This document shows positions 9,543 to 22,686 of a DNA stretch of 64,000 nt, in pieces. The stretch covers positions 2,046,001 to 2,110,000 of the forward strand of contig NZ_JADBGF010000001.1 of the NCBI RefSeq assembly GCF_014873495.1, in the 5' to 3' direction. The position numbers were made by a program, and so were the translations under genes. Every line of letters starts with the position of its first letter. The stretch's first letter is position 1. The notes under the pieces were generated by a model. That model saw only the letters and a program-made list of their open reading frames with translations, was not told the DNA's origin and made no database searches. The stretch comes from Streptomyces stelliscabiei (GTDB lineage: Bacteria; Actinomycetota; Actinomycetes; Streptomycetales; Streptomycetaceae).

Positions 9543-12330
<2,788 letters not shown>

Positions 12331-12545
12331 CGGTGCTCCTATGCTCGCGTCCGGTACTGGATCCTGCCTGCGTGTACGCGGGTCCTCGCGTACGGCGACG
12401 GACACCGGGTGCGCGGCCCCGGCCCGCCGTCTCCGATCCTCCCACGTCCGGGGCGGGGCCCTGGTCGCAGGTCCATCAGGCGGACTGCCCGCACGGCGGT
12501 TCCTCGCCACCGGCCGCCCCCCTCGGACCGGCCCGACCGGAACAC

Positions 12546-13385
12546 TCAGCCGCGTTCGGCCAGCGCCCGTTCCCCCGCCTGCCTCATCGCGCCGACGGGA
12601 GCCGTCTTGCACCCGGTCATCTGCTCGACCTGCAGCACGGCCTGGTGCACCAGCAGATCGAGCCCGCTGACCACCGCACCGCCGTGCGCGGACCATCGCG
12701 CGGCCAGCTCGGTGGGCCACGGGTGGTACAGCACGTCGAACAGCGTCGCCGGCATCTCCGGCACCGCACCGGACAGTACGTCCGTCGCCCCGGCCGGTGT
12801 CGTGGCGACGACGAGGGGGGCGCTCAGCCCACGCTCGGCCTCCGACCAGTCCGCCGTGCGCACCTCGACGCCCAGCCGCTCGCCCCACTGCCGCATCTCG
12901 GCGGCCCGGGCCGCACTGCGGACGTACGCCACGACCTCGCCGGTGCAGATCCGGGCGAGCGCGGCCAGCGCGGAGGAAGCGGTGGCTCCCGCGCCGAGGA
13001 CGGCCGCCGACTCCACCTGCTCGATGCCGCGCTCGCGCAGCGCGGCGACCATCCCGGGGATGTCGGTGTTGTCGCCGACCCGTCGCCCGTCCTCCGTGAA
13101 CACCAGGGTGTTCACGGTCTCGACCGAGGCCGCCGTCTCGCTGATCTCGTCCAGCAGCGGGATGACCGCCCGCTTCAGCGGCATCGTCAGCGACAGCCCG
13201 GCCCACTCCGGCCCGAGCCCCTCGACGAACCCGGGCAGCGCCTCCTCGTCGACCTCGAAACGGTCGTACGTCCAGTCGGTGAGCCCGAGTTCGGCGTACG
13301 CGGCCCGGTGCAGCACCGGGGACAGCGAGTGGGCGATCGGCGAACCGAGCACGGCGGCCCGGTGCTTGGTGGCGGTGCGGCTCAT
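12546..13385 (-). CDS. aroE: Shikimate dehydrogenase
   Basis: A 279-residue NADP-dependent reductase of 3-dehydroshikimate. The shikimate pocket is in [17 protein letters not shown]; the catalytic Lys is in [11 protein letters not shown], with the partner Asp in GDNTDIPG. The nucleotide loop [12 protein letters not shown] follows near residue 125. Its ATG (13383-13385) directly abuts the mltG stop codon (13386-13388), giving tight coupling. EPSP synthase and DAHP synthase genes are not in the window. Confidence 0.95.
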   Translation of the reverse strand: MSRTATKHRAAVLGSPIAHSLSPVLHRAAYAELGLTDWTYDRFEVDEEALPGFVEGLGPEWAGLSLTMPLKRAVIPLLDEISETAASVETVNTLVFTEDGRRVGDNTDIPGMVAALRERGIEQVESAAVLGAGATASSALAALARICTGEVVAYVRSAARAAEMRQWGERLGVEVRTADWSEAERGLSAPLVVATTPAGATDVLSGAVPEMPATLFDVLYHPWPTELAARWSAHGGAVVSGLDLLVHQAVLQVEQMTGCKTAPVGAMRQAGERALAERG

Positions 13386-15188
13386 CTATCCGTTCTGCGC
13401 TTCCTGGTACTTCTTGCGGTTCCGGTTGTGCTCCGCGTTGGTGACCGCAAAGAGCGTCTCGTCCTTGCTGATTGACACGAAGTAGTACCAGTCGCCCTTG
13501 GCTGGCTTGAGAGCCCCCTCAATCGCCTCGTCACCGGGATTACCGATCGGCCCAGGCGGCAATCCATACACCTTGTACGTGTTGTACGGGTCGTCGATCT
13601 GCCGCAGCGAATCGACCGAGCCGGTGGCCAACTTGGATTCGCCGCGCAGGTAATTGACCGTCGAGTCGAAGTCGAGCAGACCAGCCGTCTCCGCATTGTT
13701 GGGCTCAAGTCGATTGTAGACGACCCGTGCGATCTTCTTGTAGTCCTTCTTGTTGTTTCCCTCGGCCTGTACGAGGCTTGCGACAGTGAGTACCTGAAGC
13801 GGATTCTCGAGCTTCAGCCCCTCGGCCTTTTGCTCCAGGCCGAATTCCTCGTACTTCGCGTTGGCGAGGTCGACCATTTCCTTCAGGACGGCTTCGGGCT
13901 TCATGCCCTTGGCGACCGGGTACGTGGACGGGTAGAGGAATCCTTCCAGCGGATCCTTGATGTCCTTGTTGTCGTTCGCCCAGCCGGGAAGGCCGAGGGT
14001 CTCCCATTTCTTCTCTGCGACCTCGGCCGTCGTCCCCTTGTCGACACCCAACTCCTTGTCGATCAAGGCGTAGACATCGCGGTTTCGCAGACCTTCCGTG
14101 ACCGTGAAGTTGCTCTGACTCTTCGGATCGAGCATCAGAGCAATGGCATCTTTGGCGGACATCTCCTTCTTGAGGAGATAGACGCCCGCCTGAATGTCCC
14201 TCTTCTCGGGATTCTGCGCCAGTGCGTTCGTGAAGGCGTCCACACTCTTGACGACCCCGGCCGCCTTCAGCTTCTGCCCGATCACCGATCCGAACTCACC
14301 CTTGGCGACCGTGATCGTCACGGTCTCGTTCGTACCGTTCCCCTCATAGTCGGGGACATCGCCGAAGCGGCTCTGATAGAACTGGTAACCGAAGTAGCTG
14401 ACGCCGGCGAAGCCGCCGCCGAAGACCATGACGACCACCAGGCAGGCACAGCCGCTGCGGCGCTTCTTACCGCCTTTGCCCGACTTACCGCCTTTGCCGG
14501 ACTTACCGCCACGGCCTTTCCGGTCCGCCCGGCCCGAGCGCTCCCCGGCCTCGTCGTCATCGTCGTCGTCACCGCCACCGGCGAAGAACGCGTGCTCGCC
14601 CTGGTCCGGCCCGGGGTCCCAGTCGGTCCGCTCCGCTGCCGGCTGCTCCTCGGGTTCGGGCTCCGGAGCGGGCGCGGGGTCGGGTGCCGCTTCCGCGCCA
14701 CGGCGTGAGGGCGGCTCCGGCGGCGGATACGCGTCCGGCGTGCCGTAGAAGTCCTGTTGGCCGCCGCCGTAAGCCATCGCCTGCTGCTGTCCCCCGTAGG
14801 GGTCGGTCGGGTCCGCGACGTAAGGGGCCTGCGTGTGCTGGTGAGTTCCGTCGTTCCAGCCGTTGTCGGTGTGGCCGTACTGCTGCTGGCCATGACCGGT
14901 GTACTGCTGCTGATGCTGGTTCTGGCCGGCGTACTGCTGCGCGGGGTCGCCGTACTCCTGCTGGTACTGCTGCTGGGCGTAGGCGTCCTGATGACCGTTG
15001 TTCCAGGCGCCGTTGCCGTCGTCGTACTGCTGCTGGTACTGCTGCTGCTCCGGGTAGTGCTGCTGTGGCTGGCCGCCGTAAGGGGACTGCCGGCCCTGGG
15101 CCTGCTGTCCGTCCCATCCGGCGTCCCCGTACAACGGGTCGTCCGGATGCCACGGTTCGGAGCCCGGGCCCCGGCCATACTCAGTCAT
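13386..15188 (-). CDS. mltG: Endolytic murein transglycosylase MltG (YceG) with Gln/Tyr-rich tail
   Basis: A 600-residue membrane-anchored lytic transglycosylase that cleaves nascent glycan strands. Residues 1-150 are a cytoplasmic low-complexity tail very rich in Gln, Tyr and Gly ([15 protein letters not shown]); 160-220 are acidic and Pro-rich, then comes a basic [10 protein letters not shown] stretch. One membrane segment follows (about 246-268, [21 protein letters not shown]). The extracellular part has the LysM-like and YceG catalytic domain, with VASLVQAEG as the catalytic-Glu region and DSTVNYLRG and PPGPIGNPG as family motifs. The catalytic half uses more A/T-ending codons than its neighbours. 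Partner genes aroE and ruvX flank it, as in mycobacteria. Confidence 0.95.
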   Translation of the reverse strand: MTEYGRGPGSEPWHPDDPLYGDAGWDGQQAQGRQSPYGGQPQQHYPEQQQYQQQYDDGNGAWNNGHQDAYAQQQYQQEYGDPAQQYAGQNQHQQQYTGHGQQQYGHTDNGWNDGTHQHTQAPYVADPTDPYGGQQQAMAYGGGQQDFYGTPDAYPPPEPPSRRGAEAAPDPAPAPEPEPEEQPAAERTDWDPGPDQGEHAFFAGGGDDDDDDEAGERSGRADRKGRGGKSGKGGKSGKGGKKRRSGCACLVVVMVFGGGFAGVSYFGYQFYQSRFGDVPDYEGNGTNETVTITVAKGEFGSVIGQKLKAAGVVKSVDAFTNALAQNPEKRDIQAGVYLLKKEMSAKDAIALMLDPKSQSNFTVTEGLRNRDVYALIDKELGVDKGTTAEVAEKKWETLGLPGWANDNKDIKDPLEGFLYPSTYPVAKGMKPEAVLKEMVDLANAKYEEFGLEQKAEGLKLENPLQVLTVASLVQAEGNNKKDYKKIARVVYNRLEPNNAETAGLLDFDSTVNYLRGESKLATGSVDSLRQIDDPYNTYKVYGLPPGPIGNPGDEAIEGALKPAKGDWYYFVSISKDETLFAVTNAEHNRNRKKYQEAQNG

Positions 15189-15312
15189 CGATCCCCTAGA
15201 GCCGCGAGGCGGCGGTCACGCGGGGCCGGTGGCTCGGCGTTCGTCCCCGCCTCTTTTTGTGCGGTGGCTGTTCGAAGGCCACCGCATCGCGCGGAACGTT
15301 ACCGTATCGCGA

Positions 15313-15819
15313 TCAGATGACCACTTCGACGCCCTCGCCCGGAGCTTTACCTGACATCCGTTCGGATTCCAGCGCCTGTTGCAGGATGATCACGGCTGCT
15401 GCCTGGTCGATGACCGACCTGCCCTTTTTGGATTTCACACCCGAGGCACGCAGTCCTTGACCGGCCGTCACCGTGGTCATCCTCTCGTCGAGGAGTCTGA
15501 CCGGGACCGGCGCGATCATGCGGGCCAGCTCCTGGGCGAATCCCCGTACCTTGACTGCCGCCGGTCCCTCGCCCCCCTTGAGGGAGCGCGGGAGTCCGAC
15601 GATTACCTCTATGGGTACGTACTCGTCGACCAGTTGTCTCAATCGCCGCTGAGCTGCGGGGACATCCCGTCCGGGAACGGTCTCGACGGGTGTGGCGAGG
15701 ATCCCGTCGGGGTCGCAGGAGGCGACCCCGATGCGGGCGTCCCCGACGTCGAGCGCGAGCCGACGGCCGCGGCGCATGGCCGGGCCGTCGTCTTCGCTCG
15801 TGCGATCCGTCGTGCTCAC
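15313..15819 (-). CDS. ruvX: RuvX/YqgF-family RNase H-fold nuclease
   Basis: A 168-residue RNase H-like protein; the family includes pre-16S rRNA nucleases, and Mycobacterium RuvX is reported as a Holliday junction resolvase. The first catalytic Asp is in [13 protein letters not shown], then [11 protein letters not shown], the LLDERMTTV motif and the final Asp in [13 protein letters not shown]. The GTG at 15817-15819 overlaps the alaS stop as GTGA; ATG at codon 15 is an alternative start closer to the family norm of about 140 residues. It lies between alaS and mltG with a 124-nt gap before mltG. Confidence 0.93.
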   Translation of the reverse strand: MSTTDRTSEDDGPAMRRGRRLALDVGDARIGVASCDPDGILATPVETVPGRDVPAAQRRLRQLVDEYVPIEVIVGLPRSLKGGEGPAAVKVRGFAQELARMIAPVPVRLLDERMTTVTAGQGLRASGVKSKKGRSVIDQAAAVIILQQALESERMSGKAPGEGVEVVI

Positions 15820-18488
15820 TTGGCCGTCTCGGCGACCAGGCGCTCGACCGCGTCCACGGCCTCGCCGATGGCGGCCGGGTTCTGGCCACCGCCCTGGGCG
15901 ACGTCCGGCTTGCCGCCACCGCCGCCGCCGAGGGTCTTGGCGGCCGTGCGCACCAGGTCGCCGGCCTTCAGTCCGCGCTCGCGGGCGGCCTCGTTGGTGG
16001 CGATGACCGTCAGCGGCTTGCCGTTCACGGCGGTGAAGAGGGCGACCACCACGGCCCGGCCGCCCTGGATGCGTCCGCGCACGTCGAGCACCAGCTTGCG
16101 GAGGTCGTCGGCGGTGGTTCCGTCCGGGACCTGACCGGTCACCACGGCAACGCCGGACACGTCCCTGGCGGACTCGGCGAGACCGGCGGCGGCCTGCAGC
16201 ACCTTCTCGGCGCGGAACTTCTCGATCTCCTTCTCGGCGTCCTTCAGCTTGCCGAGCATGGCGGAGACCTTCTCCGGAAGCTCCTCCGGACGGCCCTTGA
16301 TCAGCTCCTGGAGCTGGGCGACGACCGTGTGCTCACGGGCGAGGAAGTTGTAGGCGTCGACGCCCACCAGCGCCTCGATACGGCGGACTCCGGAGCCGAT
16401 GGACGACTCGCCGAGCAGCTTGACCAGGCCGAGCTGCGAGGTGTTGTGGACGTGTGTGCCGCCGCACAGCTCCTTGGAGAAGTCGCCGATGGTGACGACA
16501 CGGACCCGCTCGCCGTACTTCTCGCCGAACTCGGCGATGGCGCCCTGCTTCTTGGCCTCGTCGAGGCTCAGGATCTCCGCGTGGACGTCCAGGTCACGGG
16601 AGAGCACCTCGTTGATCTTCTGCTCGACGTCGGTCATCACGGCCGTCGGAACGGCGGAGGGGGAACCGAAGTCGAAGCGGAAGCGGCCGGGCTGGTTCTC
16701 GGAACCGGCCTGGGCGGCCGTCGGTCCGAGGGCGTCCCGCAGGGCCTGGTGGGTGAGGTGCGTGGCGGAGTGGGCGCGGGCGATGGCCGTGCGGCGACGG
16801 CCGTCGATCGAGGCCTGGGCCTTGGCGCCGACGGTCACCTCGCCGACCTGGACGACGCCCTTGTGGACGTAGACGCCGGGGACCGGCTTCTGGCAGTCGC
16901 GGATCTCGATGACGGCCCCGGAGTCGATCCTGATCCTGCCGGTGTCACCGATCTGGCCACCGCCCTCGGCGTAGAACGGGGTGCGGTCGAGGACGATCTC
17001 GACCTCGTCGCCCTCGGTGGCGGCGGGCGAGGAGAGCCCGTCGACGAGGATGCCGACGACCGTCGACTCGCCCTCGGTGTCCGAGTAGCCGATGAACTCG
17101 GTCTCCCCGGCGGCGTCGGCGATCTCACGGTAGGCACCGAGGTCGGCGTGGCCGGTCTTCTTGGCGCGGGCGTCGGCCTTGGCGCGGTCCCGCTGCTCCT
17201 TCATCAGGCGGCGGAAGCCGTCCTCGTCCACGGACAGGCCCTGCTCGGCGGCCATCTCCAGGGTGAGGTCGATCGGGAAGCCCCAGGTGTCGTGGAGCAG
17301 GAACGCCTTGTCACCGGCGAGGACCTGGCCACCGCCGGCCTTGGTCTCCGTCACGGCGGTGTCGAGGATGTTGGTGCCGGCCTTCAGCGTCTTGAGGAAG
17401 GCGTTCTCCTCGGCGAGGGCGACCTTCTCGATGCGCTCGCGGTCGGTGATCAGCTCGGAGTACTGCTGCCCCATCATGGCGATGACGACGTCGATGAGGT
17501 CCTGGACGACCGGGCCGGTGGCGCCGAGGAGGCGCATGTTGCGGATGGCGCGGCGCATGATGCGGCGCAGGACGTACCCACGGCCCTCGTTGCCGGGGGT
17601 GACGCCGTCACCGATGAGCATCACGGCGGTGCGGATGTGGTCGGTGACCACGCGCAGGGAGACGTCGGACTCGTGGGCGTCGCCGTAGCGGACACCGGTG
17701 AGTTCGGTGGCCTTGTCGATGACGGCCATGGAGGTGTCGATCTCGTACATGTTCTGCACGCCCTGCAGAATCATGGCGAGGCGCTCCAGGCCGAGGCCCG
17801 TGTCGATGTTCTTGCTGGGCAGCTCGCCGAGGATCTCGAAGTCCTCCTTGGAGGTGCCCTCGCCGCGCTCGTACTGCATGAAGACCAGGTTCCAGATCTC
17901 CACGTACCGCTCGTCGTTGACGGCCGGGCCGCCCTCGACGCCGAACTCCGGGCCACGGTCGTAGTTGATCTCGGAACACGGGCCGCACGGGCCGGGGACG
18001 CCCATGGACCAGTAGTTGTCCTTCTTGCCGAGGCGCTGGATGCGCTCCTTGGGCACGCCCACCTGCTCGTGCCAGATGCGCTCGGCCTCGTCGTCGTCCT
18101 TGTAGACGGTGATCCAGAGCTTCTCCGGCTCCAGGCCGTAACCACCCTTGTCCTGGGGGCTGGTGAGCAGCTCCCAGGCGTACGTGATGGCGCCTTCCTT
18201 GAAGTAGTCGCCGAAGGAGAAGTTGCCGCACATCTGGAAGAACGTGCCGTGGCGGGTGGTCTTGCCCACCTCTTCGATGTCCGGCGTGCGCACGCACTTC
18301 TGCACACTGGTGGCGCGGGCGAAGGAGGGCTTGACCTCACCGAGGAAGTACGGCTTGAAAGGAACCATGCCGGCGTTGACCAGGAGCAGAGTCGGGTCGT
18401 CCGCGATGAGCGACGCCGAAGGGACAACGGTGTGACCGCGCTCCTCGAAGAAGCTCAACCAGCGGCGACGAATCTCGGCCGACTCCAT
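15816..18488 (-). CDS. alaS: Alanyl-tRNA synthetase
   Basis: An 890-residue class II synthetase. The catalytic domain holds motif 1 to 3 segments ([36 protein letters not shown]). The editing domain has [11 protein letters not shown] and CGGTH, giving the HxxxH and CxxxH zinc ligands, and the C-terminal C-Ala domain ends with a Gly-rich DHHA1-like segment. The ATG at 18486-18488 ([10 protein letters not shown]) is preferred over the in-frame TTG one codon upstream. It overlaps the preceding gene by one base as TGATG. Full length. Confidence 0.97.
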   Translation of the reverse strand: MESAEIRRRWLSFFEERGHTVVPSASLIADDPTLLLVNAGMVPFKPYFLGEVKPSFARATSVQKCVRTPDIEEVGKTTRHGTFFQMCGNFSFGDYFKEGAITYAWELLTSPQDKGGYGLEPEKLWITVYKDDDEAERIWHEQVGVPKERIQRLGKKDNYWSMGVPGPCGPCSEINYDRGPEFGVEGGPAVNDERYVEIWNLVFMQYERGEGTSKEDFEILGELPSKNIDTGLGLERLAMILQGVQNMYEIDTSMAVIDKATELTGVRYGDAHESDVSLRVVTDHIRTAVMLIGDGVTPGNEGRGYVLRRIMRRAIRNMRLLGATGPVVQDLIDVVIAMMGQQYSELITDRERIEKVALAEENAFLKTLKAGTNILDTAVTETKAGGGQVLAGDKAFLLHDTWGFPIDLTLEMAAEQGLSVDEDGFRRLMKEQRDRAKADARAKKTGHADLGAYREIADAAGETEFIGYSDTEGESTVVGILVDGLSSPAATEGDEVEIVLDRTPFYAEGGGQIGDTGRIRIDSGAVIEIRDCQKPVPGVYVHKGVVQVGEVTVGAKAQASIDGRRRTAIARAHSATHLTHQALRDALGPTAAQAGSENQPGRFRFDFGSPSAVPTAVMTDVEQKINEVLSRDLDVHAEILSLDEAKKQGAIAEFGEKYGERVRVVTIGDFSKELCGGTHVHNTSQLGLVKLLGESSIGSGVRRIEALVGVDAYNFLAREHTVVAQLQELIKGRPEELPEKVSAMLGKLKDAEKEIEKFRAEKVLQAAAGLAESARDVSGVAVVTGQVPDGTTADDLRKLVLDVRGRIQGGRAVVVALFTAVNGKPLTVIATNEAARERGLKAGDLVRTAAKTLGGGGGGKPDVAQGGGQNPAAIGEAVDAVERLVAETAK

Positions 18489-18862
18489 CAATGGTCCTCA
18501 TTCCGGTTGTACGGGTACGACGAGCTGTCGACGTACCTCGGATTCCTGCTGTACTTCGGGGTGTTGCTGTTCTCGATGGCGACGACACGCCTCGGGGCGG
18601 GCAGCTCCGGGTAGCTGTCGGGGTTGGCCTCGATGCCGAGCGCCTCGCCCAGTTCGGCCTCCCGCTGGGCCATGTGGTCGCGGACGTCGAGCGCGAAGCC
18701 GACCGCCCGGTCCTTGAGCTTGTGGCCCGCCTCGACCGCCTTGTGCGCGGCCTGGCCGGCGAGGTGCTCCGGGGTGAGCTGCTTCAGCTTGCGGTTGACC
18801 TTGGTGGTGGCCCACACGCCGGCGGCGACGCCTGTGGTGAACCAGAACGTACGACGGAACAT
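18488..18862 (-). CDS. Small membrane-associated protein (DUF6167-like)
   Basis: A 124-residue protein of unknown function, conserved in my memory between the DUF948 gene and alaS in Streptomyces. The N-terminus [20 protein letters not shown] is a probable membrane anchor. It is followed by an amphipathic helical region ([22 protein letters not shown]) and a Tyr/Asn-rich polar tail. The ATG at 18860-18862 is chosen because the anchor starts there. It overlaps alaS by one nucleotide and follows the DUF948 gene by 7 nt, so the two small proteins are likely made together. Confidence 0.82.
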   Translation of the reverse strand: MFRRTFWFTTGVAAGVWATTKVNRKLKQLTPEHLAGQAAHKAVEAGHKLKDRAVGFALDVRDHMAQREAELGEALGIEANPDSYPELPAPRRVVAIENSNTPKYSRNPRYVDSSSYPYNRNEDH

Positions 18863-18869
18863 CGCTCGG

Positions 18870-19328
18870 TCAGTCCTTCTTTCCACGGGTGTCACGCCTG
18901 CTCCGGCGGGTGCCCGGGACGGTGCGTCCCACGATCACGGTACGACGCCGCTCCTCGGCGGATTCGCCCTCCCGGCGGCCGCCCCCCATGGCCCGGCGTA
19001 CGCCGTAGCCGAAGGCGGCGACCTTGACGAGGGGGCCGCCGAAGGTGGACGCGACGGTCGTGGAGAGCGCCGAGGCGTTCGACGTGACCTCCTGGACGTC
19101 CGACGCGATGGCGTCGACCCGCTCGATCTGGGTCTGCGCGGAGCGGACCGCGGTGGACGCGTCGGCGAGGAGGGGGACGGCCTGGTCGGTCACGTCCGCG
19201 ACGAGCTTGGTGGTCGCCCTGAGCGTCTGGGCCAGCCTCGCCAGCGCGACGGCGAGGAAGGAGACCAGGATCGCCCAGAAGACGGCCACCAGGATCCCGG
19301 CCACCTCTCCACCGGACACTGTCTGCAC
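18870..19328 (-). CDS. DUF948 membrane protein
   Basis: About 152 residues with one N-terminal membrane segment (about 8-30, VAGILVAVFWAILVSFLAVALARL), then a long helical, coiled-coil-like region rich in Thr, Ala and Val (TKLVADVTDQAVPLLADAS), and a basic Arg-rich tail. This matches DUF948, whose members resemble chemoreceptor-like helical stalks. The start is GTG at 19326-19328 after a GGGAG motif; a second GTG nine bases in is possible. Function unknown. Confidence 0.82.
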   Translation of the reverse strand: MQTVSGGEVAGILVAVFWAILVSFLAVALARLAQTLRATTKLVADVTDQAVPLLADASTAVRSAQTQIERVDAIASDVQEVTSNASALSTTVASTFGGPLVKVAAFGYGVRRAMGGGRREGESAEERRRTVIVGRTVPGTRRSRRDTRGKKD

Positions 19329-19469
19329 CCGCTCCCTGGAACATGCCTGAACGTCGAAAAGTCGTGTCCCGAGCCTATCGCGCCCGAGCGATCGCCCAGT
19401 ACCGCATTACTGCCTGCCGACCGCCACCTGTCGCCCCGCCCGCGGTGACGCCTGTCGCGGGAAGGCGAG

Positions 19470-19513
19470 AGCCCGCCGCCCCGCCCGCCACAAGGGCGGG
19501 GGGACGACGGGCT
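19470..19513 (-). terminator. Hairpin downstream of rpsD
   Basis: Inner stem CCCCGCCC/GGGCGGGG and outer stem AGCCCG/CGGGCT lie 40 nt past the rpsD stop. There is no clear T tract in the minus direction, so I call it a terminator-type hairpin. The remaining 19329-19552 gap shows no gene. Confidence 0.55.
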
Positions 19514-19552
19514 GACGCTCGGTGCGTGTGTGCTACGTCCGTCGAAAGACGA

Positions 19553-20167
19553 TCAGCGGGCGTAGTACTCGACGACGAGCTGCTCGTCGCAGATGACCGG
19601 AACTTCCTTGCGGTTGGGCTCGCGGTCCAGGCGGAACGCCAGGGCCTTGAGGTTCACCTGCAGGTAGCGGGGGGTCTCACCGTCCGCGGCGAAGCCACCC
19701 TCGCGGGCGACCTCGAACAGCGGCTTCTGGCGGCTGCGCTCGCGGACCATGACGACGTCGTCCGGCTTGACGCGGAAGGACGGCTTGTCGACCTTGTGGC
19801 CGTTGACCTCGATGTGGCCGTGGACGACCATCTGGCGGGCCTGGTAGATCGTGCGGGCGATGCCCGAACGCAGGACCAGCGCGTCGAGACGGCGCTCGAG
19901 CTCGATGATCAGGGCCTCACCGGTCTTGCCCTGGACCTTGGAGGCACGCTCGTAGGCGCGGACGAGCTGACGCTCGGACACGTCGTACTGCGCGCGCAGA
20001 CGCTGCTTCTCCAGCAGACGGACCTTGTAGTCCGAGTTCTGCTTGCGGCCACGGCCGTGCTCGCCCGGCGGGTAGGGGCGGGCCTCGAAGTACTTGACGG
20101 CCTTCGGGGTCAGCGCGATGCCGAGGGCACGCGACTTCTTGACCTTGGGGCGGGACTGGTTCGCCAC
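19553..20167 (-). CDS. rpsD: 30S ribosomal protein S4 (zinc-free type), isolated from other r-protein operons
   Basis: A 204-residue S4, the primary 16S rRNA-binding protein that nucleates 30S assembly. The N-terminal [29 protein letters not shown] lacks the CxxC-type zinc cluster of Bacillus-like S4, as in other actinobacterial zinc-free forms. The S4 RNA-binding domain is at about 90-155 ([30 protein letters not shown]). The C-terminus is VEYYAR. It stands alone between rarA and the DUF948 gene, with a 301-nt upstream gap, rather than in the rpsM-rpsK-rpoA operon. Confidence 0.97.
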   Translation of the reverse strand: MANQSRPKVKKSRALGIALTPKAVKYFEARPYPPGEHGRGRKQNSDYKVRLLEKQRLRAQYDVSERQLVRAYERASKVQGKTGEALIIELERRLDALVLRSGIARTIYQARQMVVHGHIEVNGHKVDKPSFRVKPDDVVMVRERSRQKPLFEVAREGGFAADGETPRYLQVNLKALAFRLDREPNRKEVPVICDEQLVVEYYAR

Positions 20168-20468
20168 TTCTTTTCCTTTTCCTCTTCGGCTGCCTCAGGG
20201 TTACGGGAGGTCGCATCCGCAGCCGGGGAATCCCGTCGGGTCCGCTGGGAACCTGTCGGGTAGCCGCTCCCCTGGTCTGGGCACATACGTGCAGCACACG
20301 AACGGCCCACCGACCGGTCCCGGAACTCCGAGTGGTGGTGGGCTGCCCGCGACACCTACGACGGTGCGCGACGCTCCTGGATCATGAAGATCCGGCTGGA
20401 TGTCCCGCCTGAGGCGCCGACCGGAGCCGGACACGGGACGCAGCACTGGGGAGGAGTCTACAGGGGCT
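20168..20468. other. 301-nt gap upstream of rpsD
   Basis: No open reading frame with protein-like composition is seen here. The stretch should hold the rpsD promoter and 5' leader. Small hairpins occur (for example GGATC-ATGAA-GATCC near 20,380), but I cannot identify a defined S4-binding leader structure. Confidence 0.5.
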
Positions 20469-21824
20469 TCAGGACTGCTTCCGACCGAGGTTCTTCCTGG
20501 TCCACTCCACCGCGTCGGCGTACCGGGCCTCGGCGCCGTGCCTGGTGGGGGTGTAGTACTCCCGCCCCTGGATCTCGTCCGGCGCGTACTGCTGGGCGGC
20601 GATCCCCTCGGGGAGGTCGTGCGGGTACACATACCCCTGGGCGTGCCCGAGTTTGGCCGCGCCCTTGTAGTGCCCGTCCCGCAGGTGCGGGGGCACCGGG
20701 CCGGCCAGGCCCTTGCGCACGTCCTCCATGGCGGCGCCGATGGCGGTCGTCGCGGCGTTCGACTTCGGGGCCAGGGCGAGGGCGATCGTGGCGTGGCTGA
20801 GGGTGAGCGCGGCCTCCGGGAAGCCGATCATGGCGACGGCCTGGGCGGCGGCGACGGCTGTGGGCAGGGCGTTCGGATCGGCCAGCCCGATGTCCTCGCT
20901 GGCGGAGATCATCAGGCGGCGGGCGATGAACCGCGGGTCCTCCCCGGCCTCGATCATCCGCGCCAGATAGTGCAGCGCGGCGTCGACGTCGGAGCCGCGG
21001 ATGGACTTGATGAGGGCGCTGGCCACGTCGTAGTGCTGGTCGCCGTCGCGGTCGTACTTCACGGCGGCGCGGTCGACGGTCTCCTCCAGCGTCTGGAGCG
21101 CGATCTCCTCCTCCCCCTTGTCGAGGGCGGCGCCGGCGGCGGCCTCCAGGGCGGTCAGCGCCCGGCGGGCGTCACCGCCGGCGATGCGCAGGAGGTGGCC
21201 CTCGGTGTCCTCGGGGAGAGTGACGGCGCCCTTGAGGCCGCGCTCGTCGGTCAGCGCGCGCCGCAGCAGGCCGCGCAGGTCGTCGTCGGTGAGGGGTTCG
21301 AGGGTGAGGAGGAGCGAGCGGGACAGCAGGGGGGAGATCACCGAGAAGTACGGGTTCTCCGTGGTCGCCGCGATCAGGGTGACCCAGCGGTTCTCTACGG
21401 CCGGGAGCAGGGAGTCCTGCTGGGCCTTGCTGAAGCGGTGGATCTCGTCGAGGAAGAGGACGGTCTCCTTGCCGTAGCCGCCGGTGGCGCGGCGGGCGCC
21501 CTCGATGACCGCGCGGACCTCCTTGACTCCGGCGGTGATCGCGGAGAGCTCCACGAAACGCTTGTTGGTGGCCTTGGAGACGACGTACGCCAGGGTGGTC
21601 TTGCCGGTGCCGGGCGGGCCCCAGAGGATCACCGAGGAGGGGCCGGCCGGTCCGCCGCCGGACTCGCCGACCAGTCGGCGCAGGGGCGAGCCGGGCTTCA
21701 GCAGATGCTGCTGGCCGACGACCTCGTCGAGGGTGCGCGGACGCATCCGTACGGCCAGGGGGCTGGCGGCCGGGTCCTTCTCCTGGCGTTCTTCGGCTGC
21801 GGCGGTGAACAGATCGGGCTCCAC
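20469..21824 (-). CDS. rarA: Replication-associated recombination ATPase RarA/MgsA
   Basis: A 451-residue AAA+ clamp-loader-like ATPase acting at stalled replication forks. Walker A is [14 protein letters not shown], Walker [10 protein letters not shown], with sensor [16 protein letters not shown], and the C-terminal tetramerisation region contains [21 protein letters not shown]. The start is GTG (21822-21824, VEPDLFTAA). Length matches the family. It lies upstream of rpsD in the same direction but with a 301-nt gap, so it is probably a separate transcript. Confidence 0.96.
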   Translation of the reverse strand: MEPDLFTAAAEERQEKDPAASPLAVRMRPRTLDEVVGQQHLLKPGSPLRRLVGESGGGPAGPSSVILWGPPGTGKTTLAYVVSKATNKRFVELSAITAGVKEVRAVIEGARRATGGYGKETVLFLDEIHRFSKAQQDSLLPAVENRWVTLIAATTENPYFSVISPLLSRSLLLTLEPLTDDDLRGLLRRALTDERGLKGAVTLPEDTEGHLLRIAGGDARRALTALEAAAGAALDKGEEEIALQTLEETVDRAAVKYDRDGDQHYDVASALIKSIRGSDVDAALHYLARMIEAGEDPRFIARRLMISASEDIGLADPNALPTAVAAAQAVAMIGFPEAALTLSHATIALALAPKSNAATTAIGAAMEDVRKGLAGPVPPHLRDGHYKGAAKLGHAQGYVYPHDLPEGIAAQQYAPDEIQGREYYTPTRHGAEARYADAVEWTRKNLGRKQS

Positions 21825-21901
21825 ACCGAAAACCCTATGTCACGCCACCGACAGTCCGGCCGGGGCCGGGGACCCGGGACCCGCCTTGCGGCGGAAGCCG
21901 G

Positions 21902-22540
21902 TCAGCTGGTCCAGAAGTCCCACCAACGGGTCAGGATCAGCATGCCGATGATGCCGATGTGCATCACGGGCAGGACCCAGGTGAACTCGCCGAAGAAGCT
22001 CTTGAGCCAGCCGGGAGCCGGCAGGAGGCCGTTGCGGATGTTGGAGGACGTGACGTACCAGAACATCAGGATCGTGGCGACCCAGGCGAGGCAGCACCAC
22101 AGGCAGAGCGAGTTGATGTTGTACAGCGACTGGTACTGCAGCCAGGTCACGAAGCCGACGCCGAAGGCGGTGCCCGCGTGGAAGGTCAGCCAGTACCAGC
22201 GCGGGTAGGTCGCGCGGGCGAGCAGGCTCACGCCGACGCAGATGACGATGCCGTACGCGACGAGGCCGAGCATCGGGTTGGGGAATCCGAAGACGGAGGC
22301 CTGGTCGCTCTTCATGATGTTGCCGCAGGAGACGACCGGGTTGAGGCTGCAGCCCGGTGTGAAGTTCGGGTCCTCCAGCAGCTTGAACTTGTCGATCGTG
22401 ATGACCCAGGACGCGAGCAGTCCGGCCGCGCCGGTGATCAGCAGCAGGATGGCGAAGGCACGACTGCCGCCCACCGTGCGCGGGGCCTCGGTGTGTTCGC
22501 GATCGGTGGTCGAGACGTTGCTGACTGTCGTCTTGCTCAT
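21902..22540 (-). CDS. Vitamin K epoxide reductase (VKOR) family disulfide-generating membrane protein
   Basis: A 212-residue polytopic membrane protein that passes electrons from secreted thiol oxidases to quinone. The active-site pair is CLWC (C146 and C149), with the shuttle cysteines at C64 and C72 in [13 protein letters not shown]. Membrane segments are at about 28-48, 90-108, 116-134, 145-165 and near the C-terminus. The ATG at 22538-22540 is preferred; upstream in-frame codons would add a non-conserved extension. It is downstream of hisS and not obviously co-regulated with a DsbA gene here. Confidence 0.93.
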   Translation of the reverse strand: MSKTTVSNVSTTDREHTEAPRTVGGSRAFAILLLITGAAGLLASWVITIDKFKLLEDPNFTPGCSLNPVVSCGNIMKSDQASVFGFPNPMLGLVAYGIVICVGVSLLARATYPRWYWLTFHAGTAFGVGFVTWLQYQSLYNINSLCLWCCLAWVATILMFWYVTSSNIRNGLLPAPGWLKSFFGEFTWVLPVMHIGIIGMLILTRWWDFWTS

Positions 22541-22638
22541 CACGTCGATTCCGTCGATTCCGTAGCGTCGAAGGGGCCACTGGGGCACGGTCATTGTGCC
22601 GTACACCCTCGCGCCGGGACCGTTCGCCGGACGTAAAT

Positions 22639-22675
22639 GTCGCCCCTGCCACCCGTACAGGGCGGCAGGGGCGAC
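22639..22675 (-). terminator. Hairpin downstream of hisS
   Basis: Perfect 12-bp arms (22639-22650 and 22664-22675) with a 13-nt loop, 12 nt past the hisS stop. Only a short AT-rich stretch follows in the minus direction, so it is a GC-type terminator candidate. Confidence 0.65.
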
Positions 22676-22686
22676 AAGGGTTCGAC

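Noticed and set aside
15690..18614. A 974-codon plus-strand open frame opposite alaS
   Set aside because: Antisense to alaS, whose catalytic and editing motifs are intact; the frame has shadow composition.
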